Assembly (NCBI GenBank): GCA_963832365.1
Contig: CAWHUL010000006.1
Location: forward strand, 62,001-126,000
Length of the DNA stretch: 64,000 nucleotides
DNA from: CAWBRT01 sp963832365
GTDB taxonomy: Bacteria > Acidobacteriota > Terriglobia > Terriglobales > Acidobacteriaceae
Reading direction: 5' to 3'
Within the stretch, counting starts at the first letter, position 1. Every line of letters starts with the position of its first letter. The position numbers were made by a program, and so were the translations under genes. Shown one piece after another: positions 36,614-46,300 of this stretch. The notes under the pieces were generated by a model. It saw only the letters and a list, made by a program, of their open reading frames with translations. It ran no database searches and was not told where the DNA came from.

Positions 36614-36864
36614 TGTCATCCCGAGCGGAGCGAAGCGAAGTCGAGGGACCCCTATGGCCGTAGCCAACAGGCGCTTCTACGTGTACATCGCCGCCACGCA
36701 CCAAGATCAATCCGGAAAAGCAACTGAAGGGCTGGTCGCGGCGCAAAAAAATTTTGCTCATCGAGCGTTGTAAGTCCAAGGTGGGAGGATCTGAGCCGAG
36801 AATGGTATGACAATAGGGGTCCTTCGACTCCGTTCGGCACTGCCGAACTCCGCTCAGGATGACA
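36614..36864. repeat. Family A dispersed repeat with a nuclease fossil inside
   Basis: The left end TGTCATCCCGAGCGGAGCG continues through AGTCGAGGGACCCCTAT. The right end is its complement: ATAGGGGTCCTTCGACTCCG, then CCGCTCAGGATGACA. The ~30-base arms enclose about 150 bases coding for GIY-YIG nuclease remnants. It is the longest member in the window. Confidence 0.85.
36654..36862 (+). pseudogene. Degenerate GIY-YIG endonuclease fragment within a family A repeat
   Basis: Three pieces in three frames read like a GIY-YIG nuclease. They are MAVANRRFYVYIAATH (36654-36701, the start of the catalytic domain), NPEKQLKGWSRRKKILLIE from about 36709 (the usual KQ(I/L)KGW...K..LI.. block), and after one extra G near 36781 WEDLSREWYDNRG followed by PSTPFGTAELRSG and stop (36782-36862). 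The middle of the domain, including the catalytic Arg and Glu, is deleted. The last residues are encoded by the right repeat arm itself, so gene and repeat once formed one unit. Confidence 0.7.
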
Positions 36865-36969
36865 GTGCAAGCTGTTATGGCTCTAAAGAATGCGCGTGTA
36901 AGTGGTGCAAACGCCTGTTATCAACAACTAGGTGTATAAAAGCACTAAGTTGTAAGCTGGGGAGCAATC

Positions 36970-37347
36970 ATGGGGCAACTCCGAAGTGTGCCGTGGTTGG
37001 CTGAACAGGCCTTGATGTTTTTCATAGTAGGGCTGTTTCCCGCGTCTGTCATCGCCGCATTCAGTCTGTTTTCGGCAGGGCTGAACCAGCGGCCATTCAA
37101 AACGCGGCTTTGGAAGCCACACCACTGGTTGGTTCTCACCCACCTGCTGTTCTTTGCTGCTGCCATCGGCATCGGGGCATTGTGGGAGAATCCGATAGCA
37201 AATCCCGGCATTCCCCATCATGCCGACCCAGTTGCAAGGTTTTATCTAGACGTGGTGACATACGGATCGCTCGTCTCCTGTGCGTTTTGGATTTGGCGCA
37301 TGAAGGGGTTTCGCTGGTACGCCGCAAGTTTAATGGCTCTGGCCTAA
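36970..37347 (+). CDS. Membrane protein of unknown function, probably truncated by a nonsense codon
   Basis: 125 residues with three predicted membrane helices (LMFFIVGLFPASVIAAFSLF, HHWLVLTHLLFFAAAIGIGA, FYLDVVTYGSLVSCAFWIW). The frame stops at TAA (37345). It then continues for 19 codons in the same frame to TAG at 37405 (LFTWAGLFVASMSITGDWL), which would complete a fourth helix. A CAA-to-TAA change would explain this. No family recognised. Confidence 0.6.
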   Translation: MGQLRSVPWLAEQALMFFIVGLFPASVIAAFSLFSAGLNQRPFKTRLWKPHHWLVLTHLLFFAAAIGIGALWENPIANPGIPHHADPVARFYLDVVTYGSLVSCAFWIWRMKGFRWYAASLMALA

Positions 37348-37525
37348 CTGTTCACGTGGGCCGGGCTGTTTGTTGCAAGTATGTCAATTACGGGCGATTG
37401 GCTCTAGCAGCCTCGTGCTCCAGCATCGCCAAGAGCAGCATCGCGCTAATTGTTGCAAAATCGCCATATCGACAGTTTGGATAAGAATAGGGCGGCGTCC
37501 TGCTCCGCGTGAGCATAAGCGCCTG

Positions 37526-38434
37526 CTAGGGCTCTATCAGGCCGCCGATTAGTTCGCGGATGCTTTGGACGCGATGCTCGAGGCACCAGCGTTCAAGGTC
37601 GTCGACCAGCTTTTCGCAGGCGCAGGGGTCCCAGAAATTCACCGTGCCCACCCCAATTGCGACAGCTCCGGCCAGCAGGAACTCCACAATGTCTTCGGCG
37701 GTGCTGATGCCTCCCAGTCCGATTACGGGAATCTTGACGGCGCGTGCGGCCTCGTAAACCATGCGCAGCGCGATCGGCTTGATGGCGGGGCCGGAGAGTC
37801 CGGCGGTGATGTTGGCGATGCGTGGAAGTCGAGTCGCGGGATCGATGGCCATTGCTGTAAAGGTGTTGACGAGAGATATAGCATCGGCGCCACCCTCTTC
37901 GGCGGCGCGGGCCATCTCCGGGATGCTGGTGACGTTGGGCGAGAGCTTAACGATGAGCGGGCGCTGTGCCGCGTGTTTCGCCACCCAGACCAGCTCTCTC
38001 AGCAGTGCCGCATCCTGTCCGAAGCTGATGCCGCCGCGGGTGACGTTCGGGCAGGAGACGTTCAACTCGTAAGCGGCAATTCCCTCTCCCTCGTTGAGGA
38101 TGTGAATCGTCTCTTCGTAGTCATTGACGGAATAGCCGAAGACATTGGCAATGACGACGATGTTGGGGATCTTTTGGAGGATCGGAAGCTTCTCTTCGAT
38201 GAAGGCGCGCGCGCCGATGTTCTGCAGCCCGATGGCGTTCAGCATTCCGGCCGAGGTTTCCCAAAGCCGCGGCGGCGGATTGCCCGGCATGGGCTCACGC
38301 GAAAGGCCCTTCACGACGAAACCACCGAGCTTGTCGAGGGCAACCACGTCCTCGAGTTCAACGCCGTAGCCGAAGGTGCCGGCTGCGGCCATGACCGGAT
38401 TCTTCAGCGTGATGCCGGCAAAGCTGGTGCTCAT
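37526..38434 (-). CDS. pyrD: Dihydroorotate dehydrogenase, class 1B
   Basis: 302 residues from ATG 38434 (a GTG at 38446 would add MPLD). This FMN enzyme oxidises dihydroorotate to orotate in pyrimidine synthesis. The N-terminal FAGITLKNPVMAAAGTFGYG, the LNVSCPNVTRGGISFGQ region containing the catalytic Cys, VKLSPNVTSI and the FMN-phosphate site GLGGISTAEDIVEF identify class 1B. The partner PyrK is not adjacent. An out-of-phase frame upstream (MNSKAPDTSTPAAS..., ATG at 38520 behind GAGGAAATC) overlaps the start and could be a small leader ORF; its function is unclear. Confidence 0.93.
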   Translation of the reverse strand: MSTSFAGITLKNPVMAAAGTFGYGVELEDVVALDKLGGFVVKGLSREPMPGNPPPRLWETSAGMLNAIGLQNIGARAFIEEKLPILQKIPNIVVIANVFGYSVNDYEETIHILNEGEGIAAYELNVSCPNVTRGGISFGQDAALLRELVWVAKHAAQRPLIVKLSPNVTSIPEMARAAEEGGADAISLVNTFTAMAIDPATRLPRIANITAGLSGPAIKPIALRMVYEAARAVKIPVIGLGGISTAEDIVEFLLAGAVAIGVGTVNFWDPCACEKLVDDLERWCLEHRVQSIRELIGGLIEP

Positions 38435-38605
38435 GTCCAGAGGCACCGGCGAGCGCCGCGAAGAAGCTGGAAGGCGCGGAGGCCGCTGGGGTTGACGTGT
38501 CTGGTGCCTTGGAATTCATGATTTCCTCGGCCCTTATTTTCTCACGGCGCGCGGCGAACACCGTTCAGCCTACGCAAGGCAATTGTCGGTTGATTTTCGA
38601 CAGGA

Positions 38606-38638
38606 GGCCCAGAGTTGGAAAAGAATCAACTCTGGGCC
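38606..38638. repeat. Perfect 12-bp palindrome in the pyrD-serS gap
   Basis: GGCCCAGAGTTG and CAACTCTGGGCC, separated by 9 bases. The outer GGGCCACC sequence links it to family B. The pyrD-serS gap also contains the next repeat and no gene. Confidence 0.75.
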
Positions 38639-38654
38639 ACCCGTGACGGACGAA

Positions 38655-38690
38655 AGCCCCCACCCAAGCGTCGCTTGAATGGGGCACCCA
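38655..38690. repeat. Family B short palindromic repeat, AAGC variant
   Basis: GCCCCCACCCAAGCGTCGCTTGAATGGGGCACCC, matching the copy at 25960. Confidence 0.8.
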
Positions 38691-38855
38691 AAGCACCGCT
38701 TCTGTGTGTATCGCCTCCGATTCGGAAACTGACCCACAGCAATTGGTTTCCGATCTGTGAATTCCAGCCGGGTTTCCGGTATGTTAGAGAGTTATCGGTT
38801 CCGGCAGACATTCTGCCGGGGACTGTCGTTGGCCTGCTGGCCCTTGTTGAACTCT

Positions 38856-40148
38856 ATGCTTGATCTTGCATTTGTACGCGACCATCTGGCGTTCGTCGAA
38901 CAGAAACTGCGCGAGCGCGGCATCAACCCCGACGAAGTGTTGAAGGACTTTCACGCGATCGACCAGGAGCGGCGTGCGGCGATCACCCAGGTCGAACGAC
39001 TGAAGGAACAGCGCAATCACCTCACGGAAGAGATCGCGCGACTCAAGAAGGCCAAGCAGGACGCCAGCGAACAGATTGAGAAGACCCGGCAGATGCGCGA
39101 GCAGGTTCCGCCGCTAGAGAAGCTGGTGGAAGAGGCGGAGGCCCGGCTGCGGGCGATTCTGACGACCTTGCCGAACCTGCCGAACGAGAGCGTGCCCCTC
39201 GGCAAGAACGAAGATGACAACAAGGAAGTCAAGCGTTGGGGAGAGCCTCCGAAGTTCGACTTCCAGCCCAAGGCGCATTGGGAGCTCGGCGAGGCTCTGG
39301 GCGTGCTCGACCTGGAGCGGGCGGCGAAGCTGACAGGCGCCCGCTTTGCCCTGTATTGGGACCTGGGCGCGAAGCTGGAACGCGCGCTGATGAACTTTAT
39401 GCTCGACGTGCACACCCGCGAGCACGGTTACACAGAGGTATTGCCGCCGTATCTGGTCAACTCCGACTCGATGTTCGGCACCGGGCAGTTGCCGAAGTTT
39501 GCCGATGACCTGTTCCGGGTTGCGCACCGGGAACGCGAGTTGTGGCTGATACCCACGGCGGAAGTCCCGGTCACGAACATTTTTCGCGATGAGGTACTCG
39601 AGGCGCAGCGGCTGCCGATTTCACTGACGGCCTTCACCCCGTGCTTCCGCAGCGAGGCCGGGTCCTACGGCAAGGACGTGCGCGGCATCATTCGCCAGCA
39701 CCAGTTTCAAAAGGTCGAGATGGTGAAATTCACCCGGCCCGAGCAGTCCTATGAAGAACACGAGAAGCTGACGCGCGACGCCGAACAGATTCTGGAGCGC
39801 CTGGGGTTGCACTATCGCCGGGTGCTGCTGTGCACCGGCGATCTGGGCTTTTCGGCGGCCAAGACCTATGACCTGGAGGTCTGGCTGCCGGGTCAACACG
39901 TCTTTCGCGAAATCTCGTCGTGTTCGAATTTCGAGAACTTCCAGGCACGCCGGGCCAACATTCGCTTTCGCACGGAAGGAAAAAAAGGCACGGAGTTCGT
40001 GCACACCCTGAATGGCAGCGGACTCGCCGTGGGCCGCACGTGGGTAGCAATCGTGGAGAATTATCAGCAGGCAGACGGCAGCGTGAAGATACCCGAAGTG
40101 TTGCAGCCCTACATGCGCGCCGACCGGATTACGCCGAGGAAACTGTAG
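38856..40148 (+). CDS. serS: Seryl-tRNA synthetase
   Basis: 430 residues from ATG 38856 (MLDLAFVRDHLAFVEQKL), the normal length; the longer frame from 38757 is unlikely. The N-terminal antiparallel coiled-coil arm (about residues 28-100) binds the long tRNA-Ser variable arm. Class II motif 2 is TPCFRSEAGS and motif 3 is NGSGLAVGRTWVAIVENY. It charges tRNA-Ser and precursor tRNA-Sec with serine. It appears monocistronic. Confidence 0.97.
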   Translation: MLDLAFVRDHLAFVEQKLRERGINPDEVLKDFHAIDQERRAAITQVERLKEQRNHLTEEIARLKKAKQDASEQIEKTRQMREQVPPLEKLVEEAEARLRAILTTLPNLPNESVPLGKNEDDNKEVKRWGEPPKFDFQPKAHWELGEALGVLDLERAAKLTGARFALYWDLGAKLERALMNFMLDVHTREHGYTEVLPPYLVNSDSMFGTGQLPKFADDLFRVAHRERELWLIPTAEVPVTNIFRDEVLEAQRLPISLTAFTPCFRSEAGSYGKDVRGIIRQHQFQKVEMVKFTRPEQSYEEHEKLTRDAEQILERLGLHYRRVLLCTGDLGFSAAKTYDLEVWLPGQHVFREISSCSNFENFQARRANIRFRTEGKKGTEFVHTLNGSGLAVGRTWVAIVENYQQADGSVKIPEVLQPYMRADRITPRKL

Positions 40149-40174
40149 GGCTCTTGTCTATAGGAGAGAGAACT

Positions 40175-40212
40175 GCCCCACTCAAGCCAACAGGAGGCTT
40201 GAATGGGCCACT
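40175..40212. repeat. Family B short palindromic repeat, CAAGCC variant
   Basis: GCCCCACTCAAGCC AACAGGA GGCTTGAATGGGCCAC, immediately after serS. Confidence 0.7.
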
Positions 40213-40327
40213 CTGCCGGAGCTGCACCGTCCCTTAGATGGCCCGGCGGACGAGGTTGCGTCACGAACTCTCTGCAACTACACTGAGAACTGGCCCCGGA
40301 GAGCGCCCGCCGGGAAACTCACAATCG

Positions 40328-40711
40328 ATGAATAGTCTTGCAAAAACACTCAAGGGATACGTCTGGTGGACCTATCCGCGCGGCTGTTTCCATTACGACG
40401 TGATGGTTACGGTTATCCTGCTATTCATCTTTGTGGCGCCGCTCTTCATCGGCTTCAACGACAAGCCCATGGAGCGAACGGCGCATCTGACCGGCGTCAC
40501 TTTCACTCCCGAGGGGAGGTACGGCTTTGTGTGCCGCATCGAGGCATCCGCCATTCAAGGGGAGACCGAGGCAGAGATTCGCGATGGCCTCATGGGTGTG
40601 ATTGAGCCGATTGCGGGCGAGGTCAAGTTTGTTCGCTACGAAGCAGTTCGGGACAACAAGGGCAAAATTATTGCCTACAACGTGTGGGTACGGCGGGGCC
40701 TAGGCGGATAG
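40328..40711 (+). CDS. Membrane-anchored protein of unknown function
   Basis: 127 residues from ATG 40328. It has an N-terminal amphipathic segment, then one membrane helix (VMVTVILLFIFVAPLFIGF), then a compact extracytoplasmic domain of about 80 residues with alternating beta and alpha patterns (HLTGVTFTPEGRYGFVCRIE..., AEIRDGLMGVIEPIAGEVKF). A biopolymer-transport-like or ferredoxin-like fold is possible but not shown. It lies 89 bases before the LolA-like gene, so the two may be co-transcribed. Confidence 0.6.
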   Translation: MNSLAKTLKGYVWWTYPRGCFHYDVMVTVILLFIFVAPLFIGFNDKPMERTAHLTGVTFTPEGRYGFVCRIEASAIQGETEAEIRDGLMGVIEPIAGEVKFVRYEAVRDNKGKIIAYNVWVRRGLGG

Positions 40712-40800
40712 CCTGGGCGACGCAGAGCATGACCGCCCGCTCCCGGGCAATGCGCAACCCCATTTACCAATTCCGACTCTGATGTTTTCTTAGATCGCCC

Positions 40801-41493
40801 ATGAAGAAAAGTTTATCTCTGCTCGTTTTTCTCCTTTGCGCCTGCCTATGGTCGGCGGCGCAGGCAAATCGGCCCGCCGATCTGCAAACCGTCTTGAGCC
40901 TCATGGACCGCACGGCGACAACCCTGCGGACGGTCGAAACCGACTTTGCATGGGACGACTACGAGCGCGTGGTGGACAATCACGACTACCAGAAAGGCGT
41001 GATGTACTTCAGCCGCTCGGGCAAAGACGTGGAGATGTCCGCCGAGATCAAGCAGCCTGCCCCGAAGTTCGTGCTTTTCAAAGCAGGTACGGTCCGCGTA
41101 TACGAGCCCAGGATCGACCAGGTGACGGTCTATAACGTGGGCAAGAACAAGGCCGATTTTGAGGCGTTCCTGGTGCTGGGATTCGGCGGCGCGGGGCGCG
41201 ACCTGACGAAGAATTTCGATGTTCGCTTCGCCGGCAGCGAGCAGGTGGCCGGGGTTGCCGCTTACAAGCTGGAGTTGGTTCCAAAGACAGCCAGCGCGCG
41301 CAATAACTTTCCTCTGATTACGCTCTGGATTGATGCCGCCCGCGGCATTGCGGTGCAGCAGCGCTTTGAGCAGGGCGGAGGCAATTACCGGCTCGCGCAA
41401 TACTCGAACATCAAGCTCAACCAGAAGCTTCCCGATGGAGTCTTCACGCTGAAGACCACCGGCAAGACGAAAACGATCAGGCCGCAGGGCTAA
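40801..41493 (+). CDS. LolA-like periplasmic outer-membrane lipoprotein carrier
   Basis: 230 residues with a signal peptide (SLSLLVFLLCACLWSAAQA). The mature part follows the LolA/LppX pattern of a half beta-barrel: repeated strands such as KGVMYFSRSGKDVEMSAEI, PAPKFVLFKAGTVRVYEP, AAYKLELVPK, FPLITLWIDAARG. The fold binds acyl chains and carries lipoproteins or lipids across the periplasm. It may serve the same envelope export as the neighbouring membrane-anchored protein; this is inferred from proximity. Confidence 0.8.
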   Translation: MKKSLSLLVFLLCACLWSAAQANRPADLQTVLSLMDRTATTLRTVETDFAWDDYERVVDNHDYQKGVMYFSRSGKDVEMSAEIKQPAPKFVLFKAGTVRVYEPRIDQVTVYNVGKNKADFEAFLVLGFGGAGRDLTKNFDVRFAGSEQVAGVAAYKLELVPKTASARNNFPLITLWIDAARGIAVQQRFEQGGGNYRLAQYSNIKLNQKLPDGVFTLKTTGKTKTIRPQG

Positions 41494-41617
41494 ATATAGT
41501 ATGGCGAGGTTGGAACGGCACGTTACGGGCCATCTTTTTTGCCGGCTTGGAATAGAATAGCCCGGGGCGAGGCAACGATATGGGCGCGCCTCGGATTCTT
41601 ATTCATTCAGAGGTCCC

Positions 41618-41869
41618 ATGGGTAAAGTCCTAATTATTCCGGCCCGTCCCAGTGCAGAACATCTGAGTCGCCACCGTACATCCGATCCCCGGTATGTTGA
41701 AGGGCAGCGCCTGCTCGTGGATGCCATGAGGTATCTGATCAAAACTGGTCCGGAGGACAATCGTGCCGCCGTGGAACTGATTTCCGAGCACGTGCGCACG
41801 CAGTTCCGGATGAGCGATTCGCCGCTTCAGTCAGCCGAGAGTGATCCCAAGCCTCCGTTACCTATGTAG
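41618..41869 (+). CDS. Small conserved-looking hypothetical protein
   Basis: 83 residues, cytoplasmic, no signal. GKVLIIPARPSAEHL ... RYVEGQRLLVDAMRYLIKTG ... AAVELISEHVRTQF has a plausible helical pattern. The last 12 bases overlap the tail of the convergent ArnT-like gene. I recognise no family. Confidence 0.45.
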   Translation: MGKVLIIPARPSAEHLSRHRTSDPRYVEGQRLLVDAMRYLIKTGPEDNRAAVELISEHVRTQFRMSDSPLQSAESDPKPPLPM

Positions 41870-43255
41870 GAAGCCTATCCTGGCTCCAACGGCCCCCCAC
41901 CGAGTCGCCAGCCAGCGTGACGCCAACAGGAAGACACAAGGGAAACACTCCAAGGTGTAGCGATCTTCCGCCGTTCCCGTGGTCATCAGGAAGATGGAGC
42001 GCACCGCCGGATAGACGAGCAGCAGAGCCATGTAGCGCACCGGTTCGCCGCGGAAGATGCCCACCACTGCGGCGCCCACCAGCAACAGATTGAGAAGAGC
42101 ATTCAGGAGGCAACCGACGGTATTGCCGGGGTCGGTGCGGAACGTCCACCAGTGCACATCGTAGGACGTTATTGCAGTGCGCGGACGAAACCACATATCC
42201 AGGAGCCGCAGCACCGGTAGACCAACATAATAGCGAAAGGGATGGCGGCGAATCTTCTGTTGCGCTAACACAAAAAACTTTTGATCGAGTGCGGGGGTGA
42301 TTTCGACCGTTTGGTTGTATTCGGCAAAGAGCTGCGCAACGTATTCACGCTCTTGCGGGCTGTCAAAGGCGCGTGCCGGTACAAATTGAATATCGATCGG
42401 ATCGCCATCCACAGGGAAGCAGATATCGCTGACGTTCGAGTAATCCGCCACCCAGGTCCTCACCCAGGATCCCCAACCTCTCGCAATAAACTCCCCAGGA
42501 TCGGATGCGTCCATGGTTACCAGAGGCTGAAAGACGTGTATGACGCGCCAGTTTCGTATGGTCCAGGGCACCAGGGGCGCAAGCGCAACCACCGTCATCA
42601 AGAGTCCGCCGACGAGCAATTTCTTGCGCTCCGCCGGATTGCGGTAGAGGCGAAACAAGACGACGAGGCCGATCGAGCCCAGGATGAGGCCGCTATCGGG
42701 GCGCAGCAGAATGGCCGCGGCCATGGGCAAGCCGCAATAAATCCAGCTCCGGGGGCGCGGGTCATCGAAAGCAAGAACCGCCTGTCGAATGGAAAGCGCG
42801 ATAAAGAAAATTGAGGGCACTTCCGTCAGGGGCGTGGCGGCATAGTTTGCGATAAAAGGACAGAGGGCGGCGAGCAGAAACGCTATGCGCGCGGCTGTCT
42901 CGGAGATAGTCCGACGCGCGATGTCGCAAACCACTAAGCAAGTGGCGATATCGATGAAGGCTTGCACTACCATGACCGCACGAAAGTGGTCCTGGCCAAA
43001 AACGGCAAACACAAGCGCGAGAAAGAAAGGGTAGCCGGGCAGGCGAACCAGAGTAGGATGTGGGCCTTGGTCGGTGCTCAGCGCATAGGTGCCGTGATTC
43101 AGGAGATTCTTCGCAATATCGCTGTAAACCAGCGAGTCTCCCGCGACCATTCCGCATTTATATACGAGCAGGAGGCGCAAGCAGAGAGCCGCAGCCGATA
43201 CCCATAGGACGAACTTGAGGTTCCTGCGGACGAAATCGAGCACACACCGAATCAT
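41858..43255 (-). CDS. ArnT-like GT39 family membrane glycosyltransferase
   Basis: 465 residues with about ten membrane helices. The first extracytoplasmic loop carries the acidic residue of the family (CGMVAGDSLVYSDIAKNL), then TLVRLPGYPFFLALVF and a conserved PLTEVPSIFF region. These enzymes transfer sugars from a polyprenyl-phosphate donor to a lipid or protein in the periplasm. Compared with the larger copy at 4569-6428 it lacks the long C-terminal domain. It is divergent from the GH18-GT2 fusion gene about 100 bases upstream, suggesting a shared role in surface polysaccharide. Confidence 0.82.
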   Translation of the reverse strand: MIRCVLDFVRRNLKFVLWVSAAALCLRLLLVYKCGMVAGDSLVYSDIAKNLLNHGTYALSTDQGPHPTLVRLPGYPFFLALVFAVFGQDHFRAVMVVQAFIDIATCLVVCDIARRTISETAARIAFLLAALCPFIANYAATPLTEVPSIFFIALSIRQAVLAFDDPRPRSWIYCGLPMAAAILLRPDSGLILGSIGLVVLFRLYRNPAERKKLLVGGLLMTVVALAPLVPWTIRNWRVIHVFQPLVTMDASDPGEFIARGWGSWVRTWVADYSNVSDICFPVDGDPIDIQFVPARAFDSPQEREYVAQLFAEYNQTVEITPALDQKFFVLAQQKIRRHPFRYYVGLPVLRLLDMWFRPRTAITSYDVHWWTFRTDPGNTVGCLLNALLNLLLVGAAVVGIFRGEPVRYMALLLVYPAVRSIFLMTTGTAEDRYTLECFPCVFLLASRWLATRWGAVGARIGFLHR

Positions 43256-43352
43256 ACATGTTCCATCTTCGGGCCGGAGCGGTCATGACGTGATACTTTC
43301 GTTGACGCATCCCAGGTGGCCCCATAACATAGAAGGAAGCTCTAGTTTTCCC

Positions 43353-46300
43353 ATGGCAAAGCCAGTCTTTTATGATCCCCAGAAGAAACGATGGAGGCGC
43401 ATTCGGCGCACCATCGACGTCGTCGGGATCATTCTTTCCCTGATCATTGCGTTTTTCTTGATCACGGTGGTGCGCGACGCCAACATTCCGGCTTTGCTGC
43501 TGGCGACGCCGAAGAAGTCATACCATGCGCTGAAAGTGAACGAAAAAAAACACGCAAAGCGCACCGGAAGGCACCGAATAACCAGTGTCCCGGCATCGCA
43601 GGTGGTGCTGAATACCGACGAAGGAATTCGCGGCGCTTTTTACGTTACGTGGGATGCCGCAAGTTTCTCTTCGCTGCGAGAGTACGTCCACCAGATCGAC
43701 CTTCTGTTTCCGGAATGGCTGCACGTGCTGAGTTCGGACGGCCGACTACAGGGAGTTTCCCCGACTCGCAAGCTTTTCAACGTCATCCAGAGCGGCCGTG
43801 TCCTGCCAGTCGATGTCAAGGTAATGCCCTACCTGAAGCAGGAACATGCCCAGACGGAAGTTTTGCCGCTGATCAACAACTTTGACCCGATCGCCGGCAA
43901 ATGGAGCGCGGACACCGGAAAGATGATGGATAATCCCGAGGCGAGAGCGCACTTCCGGCAGGAAGTGGCGGCGTTTCTGGCCTCGAACGCGTACCGCGGT
44001 GTGACCCTGGACATCGAAGGATACCCAGAAGATTCGCAGGCGGGATACCGCGCCCTGGTGGAGGAATTGGCGCAGGATCTGCATTCAAGAGGACAGAAGC
44101 TGTTCGTAAGCGTTCCGGCCGACAATCAGGATTTCGATTACCACCTGGTTGCGAAATTCACCGATGGGCTGATCCTGATGAACTACGATCAGCACTACCT
44201 GAACGGCGATCCGGGCGCGGTCGCCAGCCAAGATTGGTTTGTTAAGAATCTCGCAACCGTACTGAAGGTGGTTCCGCGTGAAAAGATCATCTGTGCAATC
44301 GGCAATTACGGGCACGACTGGATGATGCCGAAGGGCAAGAAGGCGGGGCCGCCCGCGATCCACGACGTCTCGGTGCAGGAAGCATGGTTGGAGGCGCGCG
44401 ATTCGGAATCCAACATCGATTTCGACTCCGATGCGTTAAATCCGCACTTTGACTACGAGGACGAACAGAAGAACCGTCACGAGGTGTGGTATCTGGATGC
44501 GGTGACGGCGCTGAACCAGATGCGGGCTGCCCGCTCGATGGGCATCTCGACGTTCGCGCTGTGGCGGCTGGGCTCGGAGGATCGATCGCTGTGGGCGGTG
44601 TGGGATCAGCCGACTGAAGCGAATGCGCCTCAGAAGTTGCGCAATGTGCCTCCAGGGCAGGACGTCGATATGGAGGGCGCGGGCGATATCCTTAGAGTGC
44701 AGAATCTCCCGTCCAAAGGAATTCGCGACCTCGAGGTGGATGCGTCCAGCGGCATGATCACCGACGAGAATTTCAGCAAGCTTCCCATGCCGTACCGCAT
44801 AGGCCAGTTCGGCGCCAAGAAAAATATGGTGGCGCTCACCTTCGACGACGGACCCGATCCGCTGTGGACACCCAAGATCCTCGACATTTTGAAACGGGAG
44901 AACGCGAAGGCGGCATTCTTCATCATTGGCTTGCAGGCGGAAAAGAATTCCGCTTTGTTGCAGCGCATTTTCCGCGAAGGACATGAGGTCGGGAATCACA
45001 CCTTCACGCACCCGGACATCAGCGGAATCTCGAAGCGCTACATGATGGTGGAGCTGAACCTTACCGAGCGCCTGTTCGAAGCCAAACTGGGTGTGAAGCC
45101 GGTCCTGTTCCGTCCTCCCTACTCGATCGACCAGGAGCCGGATACGGCTGACGAGGTGCGTCCGCTGGAAGTGGCACAGGGAATGGGCTACATCACCGTC
45201 GGCGACAAGATCGACCCGAACGACTGGCGCGACGATCCCCGCCCCGCTCCCGAGCAGATCGTGCAAAGCGTGATCGAGCAGGCGAAGCACCACGGCGGAG
45301 GCGTAGTCCTGCTGCACGACGGCGGCGGATTCCGCGCGCCGACAGTTGCCGCGCTGCCGATGTTGATTCGCGAGTTGCGCGCGCAGGGGTTCCAGATTGT
45401 ACCGGTAGCCACGCTGCTGGGAAAGACCTACAACGATGTCATGCCGCCCATCGCCCCGAACGAGCGTTTCTGGGCGCGCATCGATGCGACGGGTTTCTGG
45501 CTGGTGGACCTGGCCAGCAGCTTCATCGTGCTGGTCTTCTTCGTCGGTGACCTGCTCATGAGCGGGCGGTTGGTCTCGGTCGGAGGGCTTGCCATGTACG
45601 ACCGCTTCCGGCGGCGCGGGACTGATCACGCGGGCGTGTCTGACTACCAACCGAAGGTTGCGGTTCTAATCCCTGCCTACAACGAAGAGAAGGTCATCGA
45701 GCGGACGGTCATGGCCGTCTTGAACTCGGACTACCCCAATCTGCGAGTGATTGTGATCGATGACGGTTCCAGAGACCGCACCGGAGAAGTGGCACGGGAG
45801 ACGTTCCGGAAGGAGATCGCGCAGGGCCGCTTGACCATCTTGACGCAAGCGAACGGAGGAAAAGCCGCGGCGCTGAACCATGGCCTTGAATTCGTGACCG
45901 AGGAGGTTTTCGTAGGGATCGACGCCGACACGATTATCGCTCCGGATGCAATCCGGCGAATGGTGGCGCACTTCATGGACCCGAGGCTCGGCGCCCTGGC
46001 AGGCAATGCCAAGGTTGGAAATAAGATCAATCTGTGGACACGCTGGCAGGCCCTGGAGTACATCACCAGCCAGAACTTCGAGCGGCGCGCGCTGAATACG
46101 TTCTCGGCGGTCAGCGTTGTTCCGGGCGCCATTGGCGCGTGGCGCACGCTGGCGGTGAAGGAGTGCGGCGGATATCACATCGACACGGTGGCTGAGGACG
46201 CCGACCTGACGATGGCGCTGCTGCAAGCCGGATACAAGGTCGAATATGAAGACCGTGCGCTGGCGTTTACCGAGGCTCCGTCGTCGGCCGGCGCGCTGAT

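Noticed and set aside
44436..45650. 404-residue minus-strand frame
   Set aside because: Shadow of the GH18-NodB-GT2 gene, whose motifs are unmistakable on the plus strand.
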